A DNA stretch of 64,000 nt. Origin: Zymoseptoria tritici IPO323. Its lineage: Eukaryota; Ascomycota; Dothideomycetes; Mycosphaerellales; Mycosphaerellaceae. The notes under the pieces are model-generated. The model was not told where the DNA came from. It searched no databases and saw only the letters and a program-made list of their open reading frames with translations. The position numbers and the translations under genes were made by a program. Positions 1 through 11,640 of this stretch are shown one piece after another. The DNA lies in the NCBI RefSeq assembly GCF_000219625.1, contig NC_018204.1, forward strand, positions 124,001 through 188,000, given 5' to 3'. Position 1 is the first letter of the stretch, and each line of letters begins with the position of its first letter.

Positions 1-3000
1 AGACCAAGATTCGGATAGACTCGGATGGACCCGGATAGATCTACAACCTAACAGTCATTTTCAAAGTCATGAACCGTGCTGATTCCACTACCTTTACCTG
101 ATTGACCAGCGTCCAGAAACAAAGGATCCTGTGACGAGTCGATTTCAAATCACCGCTATCACCAAGACAACAAGTAGATCGGCACACCGTTCTCCGTTTC
201 CAAACAACGTGCCCAATGAAGACTCTTTCCTGTTGCACCCACACTAAGCAGTCATCCACTTTGCGACCAACTCATCGGGCACATCCTCACTTGGTCGATT
301 CGAGATCAGTCACCCACGAACGCCGCTGAAGCCGAGTAGCTCGATCTGCCAGATGCCCTCTTGCCATGAGAAGATTGCCAGTGACTTTGCAGAGCGACGA
401 TGTACAACGTTTGCTTTTCCAAGCAATAAAAAGCCCTTGCGAGTCACCGCGACCTCTTCTGTTACCATTGGCGATCGGAGTTTGAGCACGGTTTTCGCGT
501 CATTCAGACTGTCGTCACTCGTTCATTCCGCAGACCGATCAGGACCCTACTCTCTATGCGACATCGACGCCTTGCACATCCTCACAGTCTCTGTATCGCG
601 CGGCGGTCATCGCAAGCATGACTGACCCTCGTACCTTGACATCAACTCCTGCACCCACAAGACCCGTCTCTGCTGTTCCCATACCCAAGCGACTATTTCA
701 CAACATTTTGCGCGACACCGAGTTCTCGCACGCCATTACTGCCTCGACACGGCTCGACGATCATTACTCCCGGCACCGGGTGCGCGTGATTGAGCTCGAC
801 TGCCGCATCAACGAGACGTCCGCGATCGCTCATCTCGCTAAGCGAAGATGTCACCACTTTTCGAACAATATCGAGTTCTCGCATGCCCTTGTGGTCTGCG
901 CATGACTCAGGAGTCTACAAGGCCCTCACCACCAGAGGTAGAGCTCAGCTCCCTCACGAGTCATCACCCAAAGGGCTTCCCAGCCCGGTTTTGAGTCTTG
1001 GCTCACTCAACAATAGCGAGTCACAGCCGCGGAGTCGGTCCTTCTGCGAGACAATTAAGATCACGCGCACGACCGGGTCCACGCCGTTCATCGTCACGTT
1101 TGCTTGACCACTGGCCTCTGGTCTCCCGTCGCGCGTGTTGATGGGCGATCAGGCACTGCCTTACACCACTTTTACTCCAAGCAGCGACTTCCGAGCAGCG
1201 GCGAACACGGGAATGGTAATGCCGGCGAATGCACAGATCAGAGTGAAGCTTTGACCATCACAGCTCGCAACTCGTGCTTACGAGCACATCAAAGCTTGAA
1301 CAAGTATTCTGCGGACACAAGACAGGCGATGGACTTAGGCGTACACGTCTCGGAGCTGCCACGGCTTGGCTCTGCGACGTCTCGCACGTGTGGAGCAGCG
1401 TACGACTGGCTAAGGCTGGCTTCCAACAGGCATCCTTCCCGATGCCGTTCACACTACAATGTGGTACTTGGCTAAGCTTGCACTCAGCATCCGCCACCGC
1501 AAGCCAGATGTCCTCTGTAGATGCCGAGTCAGTAGTTTGTTCCCAGCACACCCGCGACGAAGCCTCCGCTACACTCTATGCGCTCCGGCGAGGTCAACCA
1601 CCGCAATACCGCTGCAAGGCACGCTTGCTCCTTGCAGTCGACCGAGTCATTCTTTTTTTCACAGCTCACTTGCGGCGAAGCTTCGCATGTGCCCGTCTCG
1701 TGCAACGAAGATGGCTGTCGTGAGCTATCTGCGACAAAGGCATACAGCCACAATTACAGCCCGCCAAGAGTTCAATGCGACCTGCTTTGATCCGAGCAGC
1801 ACGCGGAGACCCCTCCACCTCTGGTACTCTCAGCGGAGGCTGTGACTGCCGCCGAGATAGCTTCGCCAGTGGACATGCTACATATGGCTGCTGTCCTGTC
1901 CCGACGGCTTGCCTGGCTCGCCTGCCACAATTTGCTCAGCGGAAGAAGTCAAAGCTAGGCGAGAAAGAGAATGCCGTAGAGACCGTTAACTCTTCTTTCT
2001 GAAGCCCTCGCTACACCTATACCCTATGGACACAACCGGTTGCTCGCCATACCGGCTTGATAGGCACTTCTTGCTGGATCTGGAAGTCCTTTGTGCTTAA
2101 TCGTTGCGTTTGGTCAGTATCTCTTAGCGCTTCGCAGCATCGTTTGCATCGGACGGCTCTGGATCGAATGGTTTACCCAGCGCAAGTCCGGCAATTCCAA
2201 CGCAACAAGCAACCTACCACGGCTTCATCTCTTGCATAACGAGTCCCGGCTTCTGTCCGTTCTTACCACACGTCCGGCTCTACGTGTCCCCCGGCCCCGA
2301 CCTAGGTGTGCAATACCACAGCCCGCTCAGATAGGGACATTCTCCAAGAAACGAGAGTGCACCTGCAGAAACGGACTGCCCTCAATCCGGAGATAGCGCT
2401 GACTGATGGTGGAAAGGCGAGAGTTAAGATCCAAGAGACACATCAAGGCTGGCCAAGAGTAACTGTAGCGGTGGGTGTTGAGTGATGAGGGTTGTGAGGC
2501 GTGCTTAATGTCGCTCGAGAGGGCGTCGCTGCCGCGCTGGGCGAGGTGATTGATTAACATATGAAGGGACCGAAAAGCAGATGTTGTGAGAACGCAAACC
2601 GGTCAGTCGTATGCATGGGAACAACAGTTCTTCCTCGCACAAGATTGAAGTCTGAGAAGCGCGCCAGCTGTCCTAGAGAGGACCAGATTGAGCGTAGAAG
2701 ACATGTGTGAGATCCTTGCAAGCATGGAAATGATCGATGCTGGTACAGTCAGTTGGCGGATGAGGTAGAGAATGAGGCTGCGACTTGATCACGTACCGAT
2801 GAGTTCCGTGTAACTCCGCAAAATCCGAGAAAGCAATCTTGGCCCTGCGCACTGGCGGGCAGCAGAAAGCTGCATGCGTGGCCTGCGTTGAAGGATTCCA
2901 GTTGCACGGCAAGAGCGATGGCCACTGTGACGTGCTGCGGTGTTGGCAGAACAAGCAGGTCGAGACTCTGTAAGGTTGGCATGTCCGCCCGCTGAGTGAA

Positions 3001-4267
3001 GGCCTGACTAAAGATGTTTTGATCCAGCAACAGAAGAGGGGAGGTGTGGAAACCACTAGGAGAAGGCATTAGTCTGGAGTCGATGGCGGAGCATGATCAT
3101 ACACTGGTGGGCTGTCTTGCCTTGTAGACTGGGCGAATAGCCTGCGTGGGGAGCATTGGCGATGACACCGCCATCCATGGTAAAGCACTTGCTAGAAGGG
3201 TCGCTTCACGAACGTTGAGCACCGTTGCAGGGTTCAGGCTGGAAGTCGTTGTAGTATCTTGCTGACAGCTTCGAGTCTTGACATTTCTTTTGCGGCTCCA
3301 CTGACTTAAGGACTTGCAGGCCGGACTTAGACTCGATGGATTAGTCGGAGCTGGCAGCTTCGAGTGCTGGCTTCTTGAGTGTCGATCCATGCATGAGATG
3401 TACGCAGGCTAAGTTCTGACGGGGAGATGAGGCTCGTGTGAGGGGAGGGAGCTGATCGATAGTCTACGACTAGGGTGAATCTGAAGGGACGTCGGGTCAG
3501 CGGCTTTCGAGCGATTGTCATCTCAACCACTCGAAACTTACCTAACTTGAACAGAGGGTAACGAGTGTCCACGAGTGTGATGGCATTCGTAACCAAGGTC
3601 GAAGACCGGACACATGACCGCGTCAAGAACAAACAAGTGAGCGGTGGAAGAGATTGTAGCTCTTACTCCAGCCGTCTACCACTAACTCATCACGACTACG
3701 CAGGCGTTCCACATAGGTGCCATCATTTCTGTCAACGCGTGAACTGAATCGGGCCTGATGTGTAAGCCCGCGTAGCTCTGTCTAGATGGGAAAGTGAGCC
3801 CGGCTGTACCATCGATCCTTCACGTCAATCTTAACGGCAGGCATGGTATGGGAAAGAACCTTTCCGCTACAATCGTAGTCGTTGCTGTTGCCCTTCACAG
3901 CACACCTCGTCTACGATGTTCCTCCTCCGACTACTGTGTGGCCCTTTCTTCATCCCCAAACGTACGACTCGCTGTCAGACTGTCGCGGAAGAACCTTCAT
4001 TCTCTCTCTTACACACACACACACACATACACACACACACAACGCAGGACCTTCTACCTTCGCTCAATATCCTGTCATGTGGCAAAGATGCGGTATTTGT
4101 TCCCCTACTTCTCACTGCTCCGCCAACTTCCTGACCTCAAGCCTACGCAGCCGGAATTCTCAATTGCGGACAATTCTCCAGACGAGGAGCAATTAGGCAA
4201 GCCGACGCTCCTCTGCCACGCCAAGAACTGATACTACCTCAACGTCCTCCGACCAACCGATTACTTC
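1..4267. other. Un-RIPed DNA without an established gene
   Basis: CA and TG dinucleotides are normally abundant, so this stretch has escaped RIP. Several short overlapping frames exist (for example plus 353-625, 618-905 and 1,274-1,723; minus 2,749-3,069), but none shows a recognisable domain, a convincing intron set or a codon pattern that separates it from its shadow frames. Plus strand around 2,850-2,968 and minus strand 2,749-3,069 both read like protein, and I cannot choose between them. I call no gene here. Confidence 0.5.
4011..4041. repeat. (AC)n microsatellite
   Basis: An uninterrupted run of AC dinucleotides with one AT interruption, just after a CT-rich stretch. It lies about 230 bases upstream of the alpha-tubulin fragment. 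Confidence 0.9.
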
Positions 4268-5079
4268 ACGAGTTCCGCCCAACCTGGTCCCATACCCGCG
4301 TATCCACCTCTGGGCTGCCTACAAGACCAACAGCGTGCAGGAGATCAGCATGTTCTGCTTCGAGCCAAACAGCCAGATCAAGTGCGACCCTCGCAACGGA
4401 AAGTACATGCCACTTGCCTGCTCTACCATGGAGACGTCGTGCCCAAGGACGTCCACCGGGCCGTTGCCACCCTCAAGACCAAGCGCACCATCCAGTTCGT
4501 CGACTGGTGCTCAACTGGCTTCAATTGGTATCTGCTACCAGCCACCATGGAATACGACGACCGGCAGAGACGTCGTCCCCAAGGAGGTTCACCAGGCCGT
4601 TGCTGCCCCAAGACCAAGTGCACCATCCCGTTCATCGACTGGTGCCCAACCGGCTTCAAACTTGGTATCTACTACCAGCCACCACAGAACGTACCCAAAG
4701 GCGATTTCACCAAGAAATCTCGCCAAGGCAACCGCGCCGTGTGCATGCTTTCCAACACCAACGCCATCGCCGAGGCTCGGTCCGCTCTTTCTCACAAATT
4801 CGATCTCATGCTGGTACGTCCTGGTATTTCCTGGCACGCCGGTGAGGGTGTGGAGGAGGGCGAATTCTCCGAGGCTCGCGAGGACTTGGCTGTCTCTCTC
4901 TTCACAAATTCGATCTCATGTACGGGAAGTGCGACTTCGTTCACTGGTACGTCGGCAAGGGCATGGAGGAGGGCGGATTCTCGGAGGCTCGCGAGGACTT
5001 AGCTGCGCTCGAGCGCGACTACGGAGAGGTCGCTGCCGACTCCGCCGAGGATGATGAGGGCGGCGAGGTTGAGTACTAG
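4268..5079 (+). pseudogene. Alpha-tubulin C-terminal fragment, internally duplicated
   Basis: Alpha-tubulin is the GTP-binding half of the microtubule dimer. The frame from 4,281 reads NLVPYPRIH, then [18 protein letters not shown]. After a frameshift near 4,410 it gives [20 protein letters not shown] and [10 protein letters not shown]; later it reads [23 protein letters not shown] and [11 protein letters not shown], ending EVEY plus stop at 5,077-5,079. This is the last third of an alpha-tubulin (the family is about 450 residues). Two blocks are tandemly duplicated: GDVVPK to YQPP (copies starting 4,433 and 4,569, offset 136 bases) and HKFDLM to EDLA (4,793 and 4,903, offset 110). The copies lie in different frames, so no intact protein can be made. 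There is no RIP. I infer a duplicated, rearranged gene fragment rather than a functional locus. Confidence 0.9.
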
Positions 5080-5819
5080 GCGACGATGGATGATGAAAGG
5101 ATCTTGTGGGCAGCCTGAGTGCAGAAACTGCAAGTGTCCATTTGCGCAGTTGGTACGAATACTCACAATGCAGCCTCCTTGAACACATTCACAAGATCCG
5201 ATTTCTTCTTCTTGTCCAGCCATGGGGGCGACATGTTGGCGTTCGTTCGTGAGAGACAGCGTAGTAGTCGGTGGTGATAGAGTCGTCGGCTCGTCACAAT
5301 GAGTCGAGGGTGGTATCGCGGTGCTCGACGATGACAGAGTTGTCGCGATGAGTCGAGAGTGGCATTGTCGTAGTTGGGTAGATAGGGCGATTACTGGGAC
5401 GTAGTCAGATAGACTACACCTAGATACCATTCAATGGACCGCTACTGCGACAACACTCGTGCTCGCAGATTAGGCGCGTGTATTCGGAGATGCCTTCGGA
5501 TCTACCTTGGATGCGGGTAGTGGCTGGCAAGCTTCTGGTAAAGTATTTCAGGGTCGTCCATTGACAATCTTTACGACACGCTTGGTTTAATACTCGTATT
5601 GTGAGAGAAATTTCCTGTGCACAGAACACTGATCTGTGCGTTTTCTATCTCTTCATAACTTCGTAGCTGTCCAGTCCAACCGAAACGTACGGCTGCACGA
5701 TGCATTAGCGGAAAAACCTGCACCGGAGTTGGTAAGCAAAACACCTCCTCTCCACCTCTTATGCTACCCCGTGCGGCACCTCCCTCCCCCCTGCACATCT
5801 TGCCGCACGGCGCCGACAC
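5080..5819. other. No gene seen
   Basis: About 740 un-RIPed bases downstream of the tubulin fragment. Short frames occur on both strands, but none has recognisable protein content. A small CGATGAGTCGAG-like repetition is visible around 5,300-5,360. Confidence 0.4.
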
Positions 5820-6306
5820 TTACTGACCTTTGCAGAAGACCATGAACCGACCCAGATTGCTCGAACAAGTCTTCGAAGAGTTGGTTATCCAATCTTTGGT
5901 TAAATAGGTGTTCCAGCCGATAAGCTTGTTGTTCTCCTGGACGAGCTTCTCGTTCTCCTTAATAACCTTCTTCTTCTCTTCGTCAAGCTGCTGGTTCTCT
6001 TTAACAAGCTGCTCTTTGTATCTGACAGCCTTCTCCCTCTGCTCGTCAACCTGCTCGATCGTCTTCTCGATCCACTTATAGGTCTCATCCCATCCCTTGC
6101 TCCGCGCATATGCTATTCGTCGGTAAGCGGCACCACGGGAACTGTTCGATAAAACGTTGGATAATACACTTGGTAAACGCCGTCCAAAGGTGCAGTGTTA
6201 CTCGTCGTCGGCATTGCAAATTGTCCGGAAAAGAGGACAGACGTGTCGGAACTTCGAGCGGACATTTTGTAGGCGAGGCGCATCGGCCCGTCGGCGCTCT
6301 CGTCAT
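5820..6306 (-). pseudogene. Coiled-coil protein fragment
   Basis: I do not recognise the family. On the minus strand from about 6,118 to the TAA at 5,820-5,822 the frame is open and reads as a classic coiled coil rich in Lys, Glu and Gln (WIEKTIEQVDEQREKAV, then KENEKLVQENNKL), with heptad-spaced hydrophobic residues. No in-frame ATG precedes it. Another minus frame (6,306 to 6,085) reads TLHLWTAFTKCIIQRFIEQF and could be the upstream part, joined by a frameshift or a short intron near 6,120. The codon choice and heptads make coding origin likely; the product and integrity are unknown. Confidence 0.45.
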
Positions 6307-7488
6307 TATGTGTTCTGTCCGGAGGCGATTGTCGCTAAAAGGGCGCAGGCCATGTCGTAGGATCTCGGGGTTCTCGGTGTGCCTCAGGCTTAGAACTAGT
6401 TCAACAACGGCCCGTTCCTCGGTCGAACTTTACTTCGTCCTTCCATTGTTTAATCTCCTTTCCACTGTGACAGCACAGCACGCCGACGAACCGCAGCGCG
6501 ACTCCCTTCGTGTTAGCTGTACGACAACATCTCGATCCTAGTGCGCGTCGGAATCAACGTCAATCAACCCTCGAATGTCTTCAGCAAGAACGATTAATTC
6601 CTGCGGAGATGATGCAACGCTGGCGAAAAGCAAATCGAAACCTTGCGGCGACCCAAAAGCGCCAATGCTGCATTCGCGGCCGAGGAGAATGTAAAGAGTT
6701 GTATAGTTGGAGCAGTGCGGGCCTTCCACATCCCGAGATGAGGTGCGCTAGTGTCAGCAGTCTGGGAGGAGAAAGATCGCGCGCCGGATCGGCGCAGAAG
6801 AACGGACAGTCAATACTTCGATGTTGGGTACATTTCTGAAAAAGGCTGGGTACATGCCGAGTTACCTCTCATGTCGTCGCAAGAAGAGTGACATGATTGA
6901 GACTAACAGCAGTTAAGTCGTACAGCATCGCATTGGTGCAGAAATCCACCAGTTACAAAATTTCGAGGCTGCGCTGCGCTTCTACGAAGATCTGTCCCTA
7001 CTCCGACGTTTGGATGTGATCGAGAGGCGCGAGCATGGAGACTGACCCGTTCTAGCGCATGCTCAAGGACCATAAACGTCTCACGATCCTGCGGCCGCGC
7101 GCATCGAGCAAGCTGCCCAGTCACATCTGAGGCAAATTCCGTGTTGTACGGGCAGGTCCAGGCAGAGGGAGCACGACTATTGGAGAACAGAGCGAAGATC
7201 AGATCGGAGGAGCAATCCGCGTAGGTCATGGTGGGGCAATGCGGTCGTACTCTTGGACGGTAGGGTGCAGGAGACGGTGGGTGTCAGAAAGATAAGCGAC
7301 GATGTGGAGGAAACGGAGAGGTGCCGGATTGTTCGTACAGATACTGAAAGAGGAGTCGGTGGTGTCCACGTGTATGTGGTATGCCATATGTCCTTCCTTG
7401 TCTCCCTCTCCTCTCTCTCACTCTCTCCCTGTTCTTATACAAGTCTCGGTCCATTCATATTCTCTTATTCTTTAACAAAATCGTTCAG
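6307..7488. other. No gene seen
   Basis: Un-RIPed DNA. Short frames on both strands (plus 6,510-6,839, minus 6,903-7,229, plus 7,253-7,531) have no recognisable content. A CT-rich stretch at 7,390-7,470 precedes the possible exon that follows. Confidence 0.4.
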
Positions 7489-7572
7489 TTTCGCCAAATT
7501 ATTGCTTCCCCTGCCGACCGTACTGAGCTGAAGGAATTCGCCAACAGCGCGATGGAGATGTGGAGGTTTGAG
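7489..7572 (+). CDS. Possible internal exon, 28 codons
   Basis: A TTTAAC branch-like site and the acceptor TTCAG (ending 7,488) precede an open 84-base segment reading FRQIIASPADRTELKEF then ANSAMEMWRFE, followed directly by a GTATGA donor at 7,573. The length is a multiple of three and the content is protein-like. No partner exon is evident, so this may be an orphan exon of a decayed gene. Confidence 0.25.
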
Positions 7573-7716
7573 GTATGACATGATGCTCGGGTGAGGGGTT
7601 GAGGACATCTAGGCGAAAGGAGGAAGAAAGAGGGAGGGTAGCGGAGAGCCGATGGACAGGAAAGATAATCCGGAGAAGAAGGGACGAAAGGCGCATACTC
7701 TGGTTGAGAAGCCTTT

Positions 7717-7763
7717 GCGACTGGTCGGATCTGACCAATATGTGGTCAGATCCGACCAGTCGC
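7717..7763. repeat. Perfect 21-bp inverted repeat
   Basis: The arms at 7,717-7,737 and 7,743-7,763 are exact reverse complements (GCGACTGGTCGGATCTGACC, plus a final A) separated by the 5-base loop ATATG. A second short complementarity, TCTGGT at 7,699 and ACCAGA near 7,766, lies outside. The sequence is un-RIPed. It could be a small transposon end pair, a terminator-like hairpin or a palindrome from a break repair. Confidence 0.9.
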
Positions 7764-7938
7764 CAGACCAGAATTGGAAGGTGGCGTCAGCGGAAAGATC
7801 TGTTGCCTGACGCTCAGAACCAGAAACAACAATGACAACGACGACGACAACGACCACCGAAATCACCTCCTGCATCCGTCGACGTCTTCTGGGCCTTATT
7901 GACTGGCAAGATTAATCACACCGGCACATCTCACAACC

Positions 7939-8748
7939 ATGCTCTCCGACGAACTCCGCCAGACGGCGGAAAACTTCCTGCCTACCACCCTCGACGCCTT
8001 ATCTACGTTGTGCGATAACATTAAGCGTGCGGAGCCTAATACCGACCTGGCTAGTCTCATGCCGGCTGCTACATTAAGCGCCTTCAACGATATTGTTATA
8101 AACATAGTACCGGACCCCAAGACGCGCCAGTACATGCGAGCCCTACAGAGCAGCAAATGGTGTTTGCCGCCGTAGCGTGCCTATCTCGATCTTCGCAGTC
8201 TACGCTCCCGAGAGTTCATAGCAGCCTTAAACAAAATGACCGATGTACTCGACTATCTAACCGCCCTTCGCTTCCTTAATCAAGCTCGCGATTCTCGACA
8301 AAGTGCGCCGGCGCGTAGCGTGAGCAAGACGAGCCATCGCACTGCGAAGGATGTGACAGTTGCGCTGCAGCTTTCTGGTGCACCTGCAGCGGTACTTGCT
8401 CCTCTTCTCGCCAGCCAGAAGAGAAAGCGTGCTGTTGTCGGAACGGGTTATGATGACGAAGGCAAAGAAGAGCTCGGGAGTGGTGATATGACGAACGACG
8501 AAATCATGGCAGATTCGAACTCCGATAGTGAAGATGGCACGGACGAGAAGCGAGATGATAGCCGCAACAATCTCCAGCGAGACGATGATGCAAAAGCTGG
8601 CCCCAATTAAGAGCTCGGAAATCGTGACCACATGGGCGACGGCATTGAGGCGAATTTTGACGGCGACGACAACGACGGCATATACAAGAAGCGAAAGTCT
8701 AGTCGTAATAAAGTAGAGTTAAATAATAGACTTTCGGAGGTATATTAG
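7939..8748 (+). pseudogene. Acidic hypothetical protein, three in-frame stops
   Basis: I do not recognise the family. One frame runs from ATG at 7,939 to TAG at 8,746-8,748. It is broken by TAG at 8,173-8,175 and TAA at 8,608-8,610, both one CpA-to-TpA step from Gln codons. The N-terminal part (MLSDELRQTAENFLPTTLDA, then PDPKTRQYMRALQSSKW) looks helical. After the first stop it continues RAYLDLRSLRSREFIAALNK. The centre is Ala/Ser rich with a KRKR patch, and the C-terminal part is Asp/Glu rich, ending with YKKRKSSR, a nuclear-signal-like stretch. The right end merges with a RIP tract, so the stops probably come from RIP leaking into the gene. About 269 codons; it may once have continued further right. 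Confidence 0.55.
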
Positions 8749-10720
8749 AGTTTAGGATAGGATACGAGATTAAATTACGCCGCCGTCTATCCTCCGCCGT
8801 CTACCCTCTACCGTCTATCGTCCGAACGGTCTATCCTATTATCGACTAAAAGCGTACCTACCCCTCGACTCGCTTTATAAGCCGTTACCCTTACCTAGAA
8901 GCCTTCCTCGGCGATATTAGTAATAGTATAAGGAAAGATCCTAAGTCTCTTAATTACGGCGGCGACTACGCTACTATAACGACGACTATACGACCTCCGC
9001 CCGGATCGTCGAGCCCTCTACCGCCTCCGAGCTTTAAGCGAGCTCTAAACCTCGAGTATATAATCGATAACCTAGTAGTCTCCTTCGAGACTATAAATAC
9101 TTCGTATTTTAATAGGTTTCGAAAGTATTTATCGTCGGAAGTAGTACTACTAAACCCGATTAGGTCGATCTTTTAGGCGGCTAATATTCCGCTTACGCTA
9201 GCTAATCTACTATATCTAGGTACTTCGGTATCTCCGCCGCGCGCGGAATAGAGCTCCTAGTAGCTCGGAGCTACTATTTAAAAGACATAACAATAGTAGT
9301 ATAGAGCCGTAGTTAAACAAGTAGGGAGACGTTATATAATCGTTATATAGTAGCCTTAGTATCGTAGAGGAGGGAGTAGGTATAAGCTCGGCTTTAGTTA
9401 TATTCGGTATACTACGCGGCGCGAAGGGGCGGATATACGATAAGGGTATTAAGTATACATAGAACTATCTTATCCGTCCTAACCTCCTTAGATTGCCTAT
9501 TAAAAACGATTGCTCCGCTTAGATCTAATATAACCTTCTACTCCTTTAGTTATACTACTCTTAAATCTACTAGCGCGACCTATCTCTTTTAGTATCGATA
9601 TCGAAGTTAATAGCGAGGCGTAAGATTTGTACCTATAGATAAGTTTGTTCTCGCGATTATATAGTATAATATAGCTCCTTATTATCGTTAAGGCTACGAG
9701 TAGGCGGGAGAGTAGTATACTATATCTTAGTAGTAAGGTAAAATATAAGGTAGGAGCTACGGTCGATCGTACGGTCGAAGGATAGTATAAATCGTTTCAA
9801 ATAAGAGGCTTATACTTTGCTTACTTAGAGCGCTATAATGCTCGTAACTTTATTTATATTAACCCTTATCGGCTTTAACTCCTCCTCTTCTACCTTTAAT
9901 ATAGATTACTACCTACTTAGGTATTAAATTCGGGACCTTATATCTAGTATTAAAGGCTATAAGACGGTAAACAGCGAAGATTTTATAGTTATCTTAGGCC
10001 TCTAACGGGCCTCCGGACGGGCTTCGGTCTTTTTTTTTACCGTCGCCGTCGTATCCGCTCTACCTCCTTCTCCTCCTCGGCCTATAGACGACCGCTAGAT
10101 ATAGGATATCTCGAGCATCGTATATATTACCTTATATATCGTAGCCTAGGGCGCTATACGAGGGAGCTATCGACCGACTATATAACTAAGAAAGCTAATT
10201 AACGGGCGTTAGGCTTAGCTATATAAGTAGTAAAAAAACGTATACGTAATATAGGGTTATACCGACGATACTCCTACGTAGTATAAGGTATCTTAGGTAA
10301 GAGTAAGGCTAAGGAGGAGTAAGACAAGTAATAGACCGAGGCCGGGGAGGTTTTCGATCGCCTTACTTATAGGACTTATAAGTATTCTCTTAGTAGATAG
10401 GCTAGAGATAATAGTTAGTATTAGGAGAAGGAAGAAGCTCTACTACGGCGGATAATCTAGTATAGCCGGCGTAGTTATTATGTCGCTATGCCGCTCGCGG
10501 TAGGTCTAGAATACGTTATACGCGAGGGCTCCGGGGCCGAACGAAGTTAAGTTAGTAACGCAAAACACCGAGCTATATAGCGCTACTACCTACTACACCG
10601 TATCGAGAAAAGGCTATAGCGGTCGAAAGAGCTAGTAATAGACGCATAATTAAGATCTAACCTTAAAAGCTAGATAAGATCGAGTTCGTAAGGCCTTAAT
10701 ATTCGAGGTCTTTAAACTCT
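8701..10720. repeat. RIP-mutated repeat tract with coding relics
   Basis: From 8,701 to 9,283 I see no CA and no TG, while CG is common; beyond that they are rare. This is the RIP signature, not CpG deamination. On the plus strand, about 8,836-9,290 still reads as protein if TAG is taken as a former Trp or Gln codon: YPYLEAFLGDISNSIRKDPK, LNLEYIIDNLVVSFETINT, YFNRFRKYLSSEVVLLNP. A second plus-strand patch near 9,765-9,930 reads KSFQIRGLYFAYLERYN. I recognise no family. The tract is presumably an old multi-copy element or a duplicated gene. Confidence 0.75.
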
Positions 10721-11640
10721 TCTATCTACTTATTATAGTCGATACAGCTGCATATCTTAAGGACTGTAGGACGTATACGATAGTGCTTACTAGTAATAAT
10801 CCGTCCGTACACGATCTATAGAGGTTGTTACTGCGACCAGGCTGGCGACTCCTTACTCTCTTCTCTTCCCGAGGCAGTAGGCGGGAATTGGGTTCGTGGA
10901 TGGCGACTCTGCCAGTAGTGGTATCTCTGCCAGTAGTGGTATGAAGTAAACTATGCAGCTCTCGTCGGGCCGTGATTAAAATCTCTGCGATGGCTAGATC
11001 TGTAGTGCATGGATTGGCTGTTGCACTTGTCTTGTAGTTTCGTCGCTCCTTATCCGATAAGTGATTGGCCTGTAGACTCTTTCTAACCCAAGTAAGTGAT
11101 CGCATTCAAAGGCATGGTGCTTCTTCAGCGTGTCAACGATGCCTTTTGGGGAAGGATCGGTCTGTACAGCTTCTGTAAGAGCGTTAATGCCTTCTTAGGT
11201 CTAGACAAGCCTCGGGACGAGCAGTTAATTCCGTTAATCGTTAGATCGTTGTAGACCGGGATGGCGCTGTATTTGGATGTATCTGACACACAAAACCGTG
11301 TTGCGATCTGCGCATGCCACGAAAGCCCCGGCGTATCTTCAGATCGCGCACAATGTGTGCTATCGTCAAAGACGCGGTAAGTACCATTTGAGAGAGCACT
11401 GCAATTCTGGCTGGCGTGCACTGCAAAGCATAATCAACGTCTGGGAGAAGCTTTTTACGAGCATACTCGACGGCCCTGGCTGTTAGAGCAGCAGCGCATA
11501 CCGAAGATCTGGATATGCCATTGAATCACGCACAAGGCCTTTTAACGTCGGGGATGTCTACATTATCCGAGAAGGCACTGCAATTCTGGTTGACATCCAA
11601 TTCACTCGGGCAGTCCTGATCTCGGCCATCTCTACTCGCC
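10721..11640. other. Lightly mutated DNA, repeat-like minus-strand coding possible
   Basis: CA and TG return to normal. Two 18-bp copies of CTCTGCCAGTAGTGGTAT follow each other near 10,907-10,942. On the minus strand two segments share a QNCSA motif (around 11,590 and 11,405), which hints at an internally repeated protein, but stops interrupt every frame and no domain can be named. Confidence 0.3.
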
